Below, one piece after another: positions 10,041 to 21,100 of a stretch of 64,000 nucleotides of DNA. A program made the translations under genes and the position numbers. Every line of letters starts with the position of its first letter. The first letter of the stretch is position 1. Source of the DNA: Ecdyonurus torrentis (lineage: Eukaryota > Arthropoda > Insecta > Ephemeroptera > Heptageniidae). The stretch is from NCBI GenBank assembly GCA_949318235.1, contig OX439129.1:25737636-25801635 (forward strand), read 5' to 3'. The notes under the pieces are model-generated. The model saw only the letters and a list, made by a program, of their open reading frames with translations, had not been told where the DNA came from and did not search any database.

Positions 10041-11320
10041 TTACAATCCTTCTCTCTCTTTCCAAGCGGATTTTAGCAATTCTATCTTTTTCCGTCTACG
10101 TTCCTTTTCTGTGCTCTTTTTTTCTAGTAGTAATTTGGTTTGGGCTGCAACACTGTTTTCTCTATTTATTTCTTGGTCTAATTTTTCAACGAGAAGCTCC
10201 CGTGCAATTTGTCTGTTTTTGTCCAGCAGACGAGACTGGTGGCACTTTATTACAATACCTGCAACATTGCACCAAAGAGTATAGTTGTAAAATAGTTCAC
10301 ATCATCTCTAATTGATACTTATTTTCAGCAATTACTTTTTTTTTTCTTTTCCTCCTGTTTTATTATGTGTAATAATGTATAATTATGTAATAACTATTAT
10401 TATGAATAGGAGAATACAAGCAACTGATCTTACCATAGTAAAGAGAGTCTCATAATTCGGTAAAAATCTTGCTCATGAAAGAATCTTACATGATCACTTA
10501 TAGGAAGTTTCTCTCCAAGTCAGTAAAGACTGACAAAGGCATAACACACTCCGTTTTTCTTGGAGTTTAATGCCAAACGCTATCTAATGTGTATTATTAT
10601 TTTTTTATCTGTGCTAGCAAGATTTTCACAGAACTATGGGACTCTTCACTACGGGAAGGCCCATGCTGGTGTTCTGTTATTCTTTTTTGAAGCTCTGAGA
10701 TCTTGAGTATGACGTCAAATCTGAGCAAATAAACAAATAAAATTTATGTTTTCAGTGCATCTGTCACCAGATTTGTATGCCTTCTGGTAAAACAAATGCA
10801 TTTCAGGTGTGGTCAAGAAACTCCAACCTGCAGATGGCTAAAAAATTTAGTTCCGCACTGGATGCATGAGCACTGTTCTGTAGCAAATCTGTATTGACGG
10901 AGCTTGTAATTTTTTTTTTTTTTTTTTTTTTTTTTTATGCAAAGTTACCTTTGACCAAGATCCAAAGAAACAGGAGCTCTCAATGTAAACATCCATGTTT
11001 ACTTTATTTAATTGAATAAAAATTATCAAATTACACATACCTGAGGGTTTGTGAATGAGAACAACACAGTTAGATCTTTTGTTGACATTGGAACCTCCTG
11101 GTCCATGACCTCGAACAAACTGCTCTTCCAAGTCGGCTTCATTCAATGTTGGAACTTTTGAGCGATCAACTGTGTGTTTTGTTTTGACTATCAAGCAGTG
11201 TGATATACATTTCATTGGGATGAAATTTAGAACAGTATGTCTAGCAACAAGATTTTTATATGGAGAACATTGAAGGCCTAGTAGTGGAGAAACATATGGT
11301 ATGAGTTGTTTAAAAATCAT
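10041..11320 (-). CDS. MTRFR: Mitochondrial translation release factor in rescue (C12orf65) homologue, GGS variant
   Basis: Minus-strand exons 11320-11041 and 10258-10041, donor CAG|GTATGT, acceptor TTGCAG, phase 1. This gives 165 residues, against 166 in human MTRFR. Residues 1-50 are basic and hydrophobic, as for mitochondrial import. The RF-1-type domain has [18 protein letters not shown] at 68-85, then IVIKCHQSR and a basic helical tail ending [10 protein letters not shown]. The family hydrolyses or handles peptidyl-tRNA on split mitochondrial large subunits. Its catalytic GGQ is GGS here (Ser77, codon TCC), so peptidyl-tRNA hydrolysis is doubtful. The ATG overlaps the TGA of the upstream LYR ORF. 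An in-frame TAA lies 18 bases upstream of this ATG (complement of 11336-11338), which supports this start. The intron contains a Penelope-type fragment and a poly(A) run. Confidence 0.95.
10430..10685 (+). mobile_element. Penelope-type terminal fragment with inverted ends
   Basis: The core 10505-10590 matches the 3' region of the 4346-5073 element (GGCATAACAC, CTCC/GGAG hairpin, GCTAGCAAGATTTTC). The left end (CTTACCATAGTAAAGAGAGT) is an inverted version of the right end (ACTCTTCACTACGGGAAGG), so the unit is bounded by about 60-bp inverted repeats. It lies in the MTRFR intron. I did not find target duplications. Confidence 0.65.
11317..11320 (-). promoter_or_regulatory. ATGA stop-start overlap between LYR and MTRFR ORFs
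   Basis: In the spliced exon GTAATATGATTTTT, the LYR frame reads GTA-ATA-TGA and the MTRFR frame reads ATG-ATT-TTT. Both ORFs lie in one continuous exon here, so a single mRNA would carry both. The second protein then needs reinitiation, leaky scanning or an alternative 5' exon. Confidence 0.85.
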
Positions 11321-12400
11321 ATTACCCTCTTGTTTTTAAGAAATGTGAGGCCTCTCTGAAACAAAATTTATAAAATATGGTAAGTTACAAACCTCAAGCT
11401 TCTTATAAAATTTTATTGTTTTTAGCCAGTTACTAATTTGCAATCAGGCATGCACCCCTCCGATCCAATTCATAAAAATATATGTAAGTACATGTATATA
11501 CATAGCAGTATTGTGCACAATCAACTTTATATGGTATTAATTCACTCTCTTGTTCGAAGAATTTTTAACATTATTTTAACATCGTTATAAGGTTCAGTGT
11601 ATTTTAAATGGAGATATTGCACTCTCGGTTGAGGCTCGTTTGCTCAGCCCCTGGTAGGTCTATTAACTTCTACATATATGAAGTTGTAAGGACTGGATGA
11701 CCTTGGCCACAAAATTTAAGAGATGCCTGAACAAAATAATGTGCCGCCCGAGAGGCACACACACACATTTGAATGGTACAGTATGTAATGTCATACATAC
11801 ATGATCACATATATGTGCATATTTTATAAAAGTGCTCGTCAAGATTGGATCGACTGATGCTTGTTGTATGTCACGGACTTAAGTCCCTATGATACATTAT
11901 AGGGACTTTAACAGACTCACGGTACCTGTCATACCGATACGGATACAAAAAGTTAAAGGAAGTAAAAAGCAACATTTCAATAAATAATATTTCCTTGCCC
12001 ACCGCACCCGCTCTCTACCTTGACCTGTGTGTTATCTTTGTCTGTGGCTATATGTATATATGTATGTACATTATGTAATGTTGCTACATTGTCAATCCAA
12101 TGCTTTGTCGTGCTTTGTAACTTTGTCCATATGGGTATGTATGTATGTACATGATAGTGATGTTTATTGTAAATATATATGGTACCGTACATACAATACA
12201 TGCATATAAATTGTTACAAAACTCGTTCAAACCTCAATGTGAAATCGTTTATCCTCTTCTGACCCAAGAGTTCTATTTTGCTCGAATTCTTTCCTAATTC
12301 TTCTCTTAAAATATCCTTTATCTGTTAGTTCCAATTTATTTCCATACTTAAGTAAACTACGATATAAATTTAATACTTCTCGTTTCACTATAAAACTCAT
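11317..12400 (-). CDS. LYR-motif mitochondrial microprotein (MIEF1-MP/altMIEF1-like)
   Basis: Minus-strand exons 12400-12233 (56 codons) and 11355-11317 (12 codons plus stop), donor GAG|GTTTGA, acceptor TTTGTTTCAG, phase 0. Product 68 residues. It starts [20 protein letters not shown], with the LYR motif at 12-14, then [16 protein letters not shown] and, across the splice, EKRFHIE-type joined to RGLTFLKNK. This matches the Complex1_LYR family, and the length (about 70) and end are closest to the human microprotein from the MIEF1 5' leader. That protein acts in mitoribosome large-subunit assembly with mitochondrial acyl carrier protein. The ORF is too short for most ORF finders. Its TGA overlaps the MTRFR start (ATGA). 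The A-rich context before the ATG is favourable for initiation. Confidence 0.9.
12325..12345 (-). other. Internal out-of-frame mini-ORF within the LYR ORF
   Basis: An ATG with A at -3 and G at +4 lies one frame off the LYR ORF at minus-strand position 12345. It reads six codons to TAA. It is the only other ATG in the spliced LYR coding sequence before the MTRFR start. Confidence 0.6.
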
Positions 12401-12680
12401 TTTTTATTGTGTTTCCGTTCCATTAAAAATATTTTTTTATAAAGTTGAAAAAATTACAGCTGTGCTGTAATAAAAATTCATTTGTTTATCATGTATTTTT
12501 AGTTCAAAAAAATTCGATGAAAACGGTGGTGGCGCTTTAGTTTAGCGAATAAAAACAGAACGAGAGAACGAGTGTTTTGGGCTGTGGCTGTAAACTTCTT
12601 AAAATTGTCTTCACAAAAAAAGACATTAGACTCTACAAATTTGCAGATTTCTCACAGAAACTGTGCAATTCAAATACTCG
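12401..12680. promoter_or_regulatory. Likely promoter of LYR/MTRFR, with a possible divergent + strand first exon
   Basis: Immediately upstream of the LYR ATG. It contains a short GC-richer patch (GGTGGTGGCGC near 12525). On the + strand a stretch from about 12550 runs to the consensus donor CTCG|GTAAGT at 12681. That fits a noncoding first exon transcribed away from LYR. No TATA box is obvious, and I could not place the downstream exons of such a transcript with confidence. Confidence 0.35.
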
Positions 12681-12961
12681 GTAAGTACAATTATTCATAT
12701 TTTATTATATATTTTTAGTTCCTATGTAAACAAATGCGAAGGAAAAATGTCCCATCTATGAATGATGCATGAATTCATACTAAACACTAGTATGAATGCA
12801 TGGTCGAATCAAACAGTAGATAATGTTATTGTGACGAGGCCGGAAAAAATTAAGCTTATAAACGTGAAAAATTGGTTTGTATAAATGTTATCCATACTAC
12901 TAACGAATTATACTCATAAATATGTCATACCATCCTACTGCAGCATATTATGATATGCATC

Positions 12962-13031
12962 ATGTGTATGTATATGTATGTATGTATGTATGTTATGTAT
13001 GTATGTATGTATGTATGTATATTTATGTATG
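12962..13031. repeat. (TATG)n microsatellite
   Basis: Tetranucleotide repeat of TATG units with two small interruptions. A short CATA tract in the opposite sense lies at 13487-13506. Confidence 0.9.
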
Positions 13032-13769
13032 TAGCTATATAATACATACCCTATGATTGAAAGTGAAGTGAAAAATCAAAATAATCAGTGTTAATGTTAA
13101 TAAAGTGTTAATAAAATAGCATTAAATTGCTAAAATTAACTAACAAACAAAATATTAGTAAGTAGTAGTTTAGTATATTAGCTAATATACTAGCTAATTT
13201 AATATTGCTAATTGCTAATATTGCTAGCAATTTAATGCTTTTTTTTTTTTTTTTTTTTTTTCATTTTTGTTCTTTTGATCACTTTACTTGTTTTCAATTA
13301 CTAGGTATCTGGTTGGCTATGCTGCTACGATGCTGCTATGCATATATGTATACAAATGTATTATCAGTATTATGTATGTATCATAATAAATATCATCGTA
13401 TATGTACATACATACACACATAGAGCAGAGATAGTGCATGAGTGTGTATGTGATTTGTACAGTCCAAGAAGTGTATAGTATAATACATACATACATACAT
13501 ACATACATTTCCTATACGAATGTACCATACATAGGGTATATAGTAATTCTATGTATATAAATAATACATATATGTATATGATACTTATACATATTATGTA
13601 CTATAGTTACACATTATATGTAGTGGGTCTAAAACAAAATGAGAAAGAAATAAAGAAAGAAAGAAACAAACAAACAAACAAAGAAAAGGAGGGGGGGGGG
13701 GGAGATAAGAGGGCATGTAAATACGGATCTGATCCAAAATGACAATTGATTGTAAAAGAATGGAAATAA

Positions 13770-14135
13770 ACATATTTTGAATTTGTTGATTTTTGTAGCA
13801 TCCCCACCCCCACCCGGATATGCAATCCAGATAATATTGTGTCCGTAAAATCCGAATTGCTCAATCCAGAGATAAGTTTGTATACAAAATCCAGGTTTGA
13901 AAATTACCTGGATTTTGACAGCACTAGTCTGTGTGCATATCAAATTGATCATGAATGATAAATGTTCATCTTTTAATAGTATGATGGATACTGTGGTTTG
14001 ATATTCCTCTGAGAGTGATTGTAAATTATCATTTTTATTATTATTATTATTGGTGTAATCCTCTGGATTTTCAAATTTCTCATATATTAATGAGCATAAG
14101 CCAATATGTAGGTGACATGATAGCGTCAGATGCAA
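13770..14135. other. Ambiguous coding-like segment, both strands open
   Basis: On the + strand an acceptor-like TTTTTGTAG (ending 13798) opens a frame of about 52 codons to TGA at 13956-13958, with mixed, protein-like composition. On the minus strand a frame from 14135 downward stays open to 13629, with a donor-like CCAG|GTAATT at about 13910. I recognise neither peptide. At most one is an exon; (ATT)n within the minus frame argues against a conserved protein there. Confidence 0.2.
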
Positions 14136-14241
14136 AAGCAGACATTTGCTGCATGGTCCATTTCTCTCTTGCTTAGTAAGAGAAAATGATGCTTACAGCA
14201 TAGATTTGTCGACCATGCATCTGACACTTTCATATACATGA
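14108..14241. repeat. Imperfect fold-back element
   Basis: GCGTCAGATGCA at the left is inverted as TGCATCTGACAC at the right, with a further internal pairing of TTTCTCT/AGAGAAA around GCTTAGTA. MITE-like. Confidence 0.5.
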
Positions 14242-14564
14242 AATAAAACTTATGATTCGTAATTGCGTACCATTAAAGTTAGCCAGAGAGGCACTGTACA
14301 AATCAACATACCATGAGAATAACTTGAGTGCTGCTTTAATCCCCCGTAAGAAAGCATGTTAAATGCATAAAGTTTTATGCAAGTACTTTGTATTGTTGGA
14401 TCCTGAGATTGCTGATTTTTATTAATATTGGGAGGGGGGGGGGGGTCACGTTTGAGAACAAGTCTAGTATTAAATTTGTGATATTTTAATCATTCAAAAA
14501 TAACAAAATGTTTGAGATGGTACAGCAATTATTAGCATTTTCTGGTCACATAAATATTAATTGC

Positions 14565-14611
<47 letters not shown>

Positions 14612-14764
14612 GTTGAAGTGCTGCAATTAAAAATTTGCAGTTCATTTGTTCTGTTGAACCATCAATTTCATTGTAGAACAGTCCTAAACATTGACTGGAC
14701 GTTATTGTTTATTATTATTACAGGATTGAGGAATCATTGCTTTTGAATATTTTAATGGTCAGAA

Positions 14765-14796
<32 letters not shown>

Positions 14797-17700
14797 AATC
14801 TGTAGCGGATTACAAATTCTAGTAATTTTCCTTACGTCGAAAGTAATGATAATACTAAAATCCTTTGTGGACTAATATGGAGATTTTATTAAAATGAATT
14901 AAGTGTCCATTAAATGCATAGTATATATAACCTACATCGCATCTACATACTAGACTAGGCAGTAGGTTAAGTTTATACCTCTGATATGATGCAACTTTTA
15001 CCTTTATACACAATAAGCATCAGAGGCCATTATAAATTATTTAACTTGCTGTAAGTATGATAAAGTCTATTATGTGTTCATACAATATTGTGTAAGTACT
15101 GTTGTATGCTTTTATGATAAGCATGCACATTTTTTCTCTTGTTACGGTACAATAATTGTCTATTTGAAAATCGCATTTGACTCTCCACTGTATGAAATCC
15201 ACTATATTGAATAAATGTGGGAAAAAGCAGCTACGTCTATGCCAACCACAGCTTCTTTTTTTCCCACTGAAGGCTACATTTTTATTTTATTTTCACGACC
15301 GACACTCGACATCAAATGCCATAATAGAGCATTATTTACTGAAGCACTTATACGTAAATAAAATAACATTGGTCAAATAACAATTGTAGATATTATCCAC
15401 TTCTTGCAAGTAATTTTGAACTGTTACATTATTTAAGTTAAATTAAATGCTTTAAAAATCATATTTTTAACTGTGCCCTTGATAAACTTATGGGGAATTT
15501 ATATACAGCTTAAATTGCATATGAATTAATAGTGTACGCAAGTTGTACAAAAGTAAATCGTTTTAACGTCTTTTCTTTGTTATTTTTTAAAAAAAATTCA
15601 ATATCAGGGGAATGCCTTGACACACTATTGTTGTGAGAAAAAGTAAGATAATTTGTCGTTCTAGGGCATTGGTCAAAATACACTGTCATAAAAAAAAAAT
15701 GAAATTCGTATTGCAGTTCATAACTTTTTTTTTCTTTCAATAAGCGCGACAACCCCCTTTTTCAAGGGCATTTTAATAAATTAAAAGTTAAGACAGTGGT
15801 TGATATGTGACGATTTCTAAATTTTGTAGAAAGCTGCAGTAAATTTCTGTGAAGGTCTTTATTATTAAATTCTTATTTGAACACTATTTTTTTTTTTTTA
15901 ACTGAAAACAAGTTTGCATTTTTGCAGTCTATTCTAAACATCATGTTATGCGCTGTTGTTGTTAGATAGTAAAAGAAATCAATTTTGTTAAAATAAGAAA
16001 TGCAGGCTTCTAATATGTAACTTAAATATTTACAGACTAGTTAAAAATTAAAGGACGACTTTTTTTTTCTCCCCTGCTATGGTGAACTTATCTCTTACGC
16101 GAAGCTGCTTGACTGTACGCTCAGTAAATTTTGCAGTGTCAAAAACTTGCTCTTCATAATTCTTTGATGTTTTTTTTTTTTTTTTTTTTTTTTTTTCCAT
16201 ATAATATATATGACACGAGCTAGTTAATTATTGCACATATATACTTTAATTACCTTAAACCTCACATTGGTTCTCATAAACTAAAATTTTTTTTATACTA
16301 TCATGCCAAAGTATATGGAAGGAAACTTCATTAAAAAACCTTAATAATATAAAATAAATAATGTATATAAAAATGAAAGTTGTTAATTTTAATAAATTAA
16401 ATGAAACGGTAAAATTATTTTCTTGATAAGAAAAAGAAATAACAAAAACAAATAATAAAAACTGTATAACTGCGTGTCCATCTTTGCGTGACATTTAAGA
16501 TAAAAATTGCTCACTCGCTGCTTTCTTTGTGACGTTGTTATTTAGAAAACCCATTTGTATATCTTTGTAAGGGGAAAAAATATAATATAAAAATTCATTA
16601 CTATAGTAAGTAACCTTTCGCCAAAATTATTCCTTCTGCATGAATTAAAGATTTTTTTTCTCAACCTTATCTGGTTGCTTTGTCTCTTGACTATAAAGGT
16701 CGTCGAGTGTGTATGACAATGTTAGTTCCGGGCATATATTATTATAGCATAGCTATATTGTAATAAATGACGTTTTTACTGTGATATAAAGTAGATTGAC
16801 ATGTGTTCTGTTCAACTATCTTCTATGGTTACTTTTTGCATAATAAGTATAGCAGAACAGACAGGTGGTATAGTAAGTAAAGCGACGGTCCCGAGAAGTA
16901 AGGGACGCTTGCTAGGCCAGTTATATCGATCGATCCCGTCTCTCCAATCTCCTCTCTGTTATAAAAAGCTCCTATACGTATAGTCCGCTATTCTTATGCT
17001 TACAGGCTTTTTTGGTGTAAAATATAACCTGTAAAATTAATTGTTGTTCATTTTGTAGAACCGTGAGAACATAATTTTGTAATTTATATACTATTATTAT
17101 TTCTTTATTATTGTTTTAGAGGAAATTACATTGACCAAGTCTGTTCGATTAACCTTTGTGGTAATACATTTTTTTTATTATGTAGTAAATTATTTTTTTG
17201 TCTTAATAGTCCCGCACTAATTCCCGTTTATTATTATTATTTTTACAATCTTGCTACGTGCGTATCTTATAAATTAAGTTCTTGGAGGATAAAAATTTTT
17301 TTTTTATACACAAGTCTTATACGTGTATAATTCTACACACTAGAAATCTGCGTGACTTTGAACAAAAACAATTTACTATGCTCGTTGTGCTTACTCATTG
17401 CAAAAAGTTAACTGATGTGATATCGGTATTAATACATTGTAAATCTACTTTAAAACGAATACCATTTCACTTTTATTATTATATGTGCATTTAAACGAAA
17501 CAATAAAAAAATTATATATATTGTTTACAGTGAAACGATTTCCTTTATATCTTCAAATATTTACTGATATTATTATTTATACGTGGGGGCATGATATTGA
17601 TGATACCCAATTACTTCGTATGTGTATTTTATACAACAATTTCGTGCTTGCAGCCACATTTATTTATAACTTATTTTTTAGTATATTATTATTATTTTAC

Positions 17701-18060
17701 TATTGCAAAGTTACAACATGGTAACGTTAAATAACTAAGCATCAACTGTACAATATATTTTTTTTTTCTATTTTTAATTTATTACACGTTGTGTGCATAA
17801 CTAATACTTATAGTATAGTTAGGAAGTACTAACGTCAATACACCTATAAGAGCAAGGGTTATTTTTAACTACCTAGGCGTAGAAAAGAAACATGATGTGA
17901 CGCAGGTAAAACAATGCGATAGTGCGCGTAGGTAGTAATGTAGGGTGACCACTAGGAAGCACAAAATTAATTTTGCTTCATATGTATAATATTATATATA
18001 TATATATTTCTTTTAGCGTACGGCGTACGTAATATCAAAAAATTTGGTGATTTTTAACTA

Positions 18061-18115
<55 letters not shown>

Positions 18116-21100
18116 CACTGTATAGTTTTTTTGTTTACTTTCATTTGATATCAATTACCTGTAAATGTACCTTACAGTTACGTATATTTCATTAGTAAGG
18201 AATGACTTAACAAAATATCAAACCAGCCTATTACACTTTTTTTAATTTCATATTTCAGTACAGTATAATACAATTCTTTTGTTTTGTTTTTTCTTAATTA
18301 TATGGTACAGTAAAATTTGTTCAAAATAAAGTCACTGCAAATTAAAATAAAGACGAAGAATTGCTTATCCTGCGGCGATATAAATTTTGCCACGCTAGAG
18401 AGAAGTAATATAAGAGTTGGTGACCTGATAAGTGCAGTGCAGAATATTATTTTACCTCAGTATAATATTGAGTTATGTTATCATGATATATGGCATTGTC
18501 ATGTTACAACTTGCGAGTACATGACACCGGCAAGCACACTATATCATATGACTGTGGTCATTCGGTCGCAGAATAAGCATCGCGAGTGGGTGGTTTGGCT
18601 GGCAAACGTACATGAAATCTCCGCGCCACTGCTCAATTGCCAAGAAATTTCTTCATTTTGCTAGCTATATTGAAACCCTAATTAAATTATTGCATTTATA
18701 TTTAGAGAATTATTTAAATCTCTTTTCATAGAGCAAAATTATATCTCGTATCTTAAATTATAACATTTGCAAATACTACTGAACATTACTTTTTTTCCCC
18801 TTTATTTTTATACTAATACTAGGGAAGAATTTGAATCTGCTTGAGATTTTTTTTATTGGATTTTAAGAGGGAGGAAAAATGAATCCACATAATATAGTTA
18901 TACACGATCAATGGCGGTGAAATTTATTATTTAAATTTATACATTCTATGTATTTCAATTTTTAGAAGTGGAATTCGTAATAGTTTTAACACTCGTTTTC
19001 CTCCCTAATAAATTACTTTTGTATTCAACGTAATTATTATCATTATTTAAGCTTTTTCTAGTTAATTATGACTAGTAAGGAAATCCGGTAAATTTCAACG
19101 TCGGGTCGTCTAAATCAAAGTTATTCGAAGCAATTACTATACTTTTATTTTGTTTCAGGCTATATACCTCACATAGAGACACCACCCACAATTTTCTTTA
19201 ATATAAAGCAATTATATGTTCATTAATAATTAGCAATTGGTTATAAAATATTAATATTAATTTGCATACTAAAGACTGTTGGGTCACTGTACTTCCCTCA
19301 TATTTTTTTATGTATTGTTTTTATTAAGGTACACGTGACGCCGAAAATTGCCTAAATTACGTTACGCTTGACAAGTTCTAAAAAAGTTATGAAGCTCCTG
19401 TGTATATAATTTGTGTGCTGCCGTCAGAGATGCTATCTGAGGCCATAGTCACTCACTCACGCTCATTGCTACTGTTTGCTCACGCTTATCACTCTCAGAG
19501 GGGGGCTCAAAGGCATGGTACCCATCCCAACTTCACGCAACATCAGCTCGTGGCCTGCCGTTTCCATACCATGTATATGAGGGGTCACTATACTATAAAC
19601 TGAAATATAATATGTAATTATTATTACTGTCGGACGACAGGACTAACGCGCGTGATCTAGAGCATGGGAAATATAGCTGTCAAGAAATAAACATTTGAAT
19701 TGTTGTTGCATACTTTTTTTTCTTTTTCTTTTTTTTTTTTTTTTTTTTTTTTTTTTCTAATAACAAAAATTGGTTATATTTTTTGTACTTTTTGTAATGT
19801 GTATGAAAAGTAAATTTAAACTTGTAACGGTGCTTCATTGTTGTTGTAAACATTAATATTGACAAAAACAATTCGTATGTGAAAAACATACATACATTCT
19901 TTGTTTTTAAAAGATAAGCAAATTGAATTTTGTGGTTGATCTTATTACTCGCGACGGGAAGTGTAATGGTAACGTAACTGGTGTCCGGTCTATATCTCCA
20001 TAGTGTCCCGTGGTGCTACGGAAGTAACAGCTCGCATATCCATGCAGACACTTGTCTTGCTTTGTGGTAGTAGAAAGAAAGAAGCATCAAGGTGACCTTT
20101 ACAGGTCATTATTAAATTTGCAAACTTCTGACATTTATTTGTAACCTTACGACATTTGTCAACGAAACAGAGAACGAGGCGTGTCTGCTGTTTATTTGCC
20201 ATTATTCAATAATAGTAAAAATTTAATTTTTAAAGATTTTCGAATGTTATTCTGGCGTATTCTTTTACGACTCATCAGAAAAAAAAAAGGAACCACTCTT
20301 AATTTACTTCGTGTCTTTTTGCGTCCTTCAATTTTCACAATTCTTTCTCTACTCTATATAATTTTTGTATGTTTTTTCCTAAATTCAATCTAAAATAATA
20401 ATAATAATAATTTTTTATTCTTTTTGATTGAGTTTTTATATCATGCTTGCATATTGATTGTATTTTATCTTGCTTGACGAAATAAGATTTATTCTATTAT
20501 CTTCATTACGATATTGAACGTCAATCATGCAGGCACACATTCAGCATGTCAGTCGTGATATTGATGAGAGGGGCGTGTCTGAAGTGAATAACGTCTCAAT
20601 AAAGTACAGTACGTGCCACGTATGTGTCAGCTGCAAAATTACGCGTGCAGGTGACTCCTGAACTCTGACATGAAATTATATAATATACCACGCAAGATGG
20701 AGACATGCTAATAGCTTCATTACAGAAACCGCAGCAGCTGAGGTTATTTTTATTCGTGACTATCGCTTAAAACTATAATTGTATTATATATGAGATAAAA
20801 AAAACAACGTAGTATTTACTTGGATTGCAGGACAAAATTACGTAAAATAGAGATTATCATCATCTGTCGTGAAGACACAATTCTGAAATAGTTTAGTAAT
20901 ATACAATAAACATCGCAATATACTCAGTTATAGATTTATTTATTCGTTTGAAATATTACGATTCAATTCATGACATTCAGTAGAAAATAATTGCAAAATC
21001 GTGTTGCTTACAAAATTTGACGTTAGTGAACCGCTGACCTGAGTAACCCTTATACTCTTAGTACTGCCGCAGGTGTGGCGGAAACATCCTTTGTCATTAT

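Noticed and set aside
10847..11040. Extension of the MTRFR frame past 11041 on the minus strand
   Set aside because: It runs into poly-lysine from an A tract. The donor CAG|GTATGT and the downstream exon with conserved IVIKCHQ show it is intron.
18317..18664. 115-codon + strand ORF
   Set aside because: No motif, no splice or promoter context. Frames of about 100 codons occur repeatedly by chance in this window.
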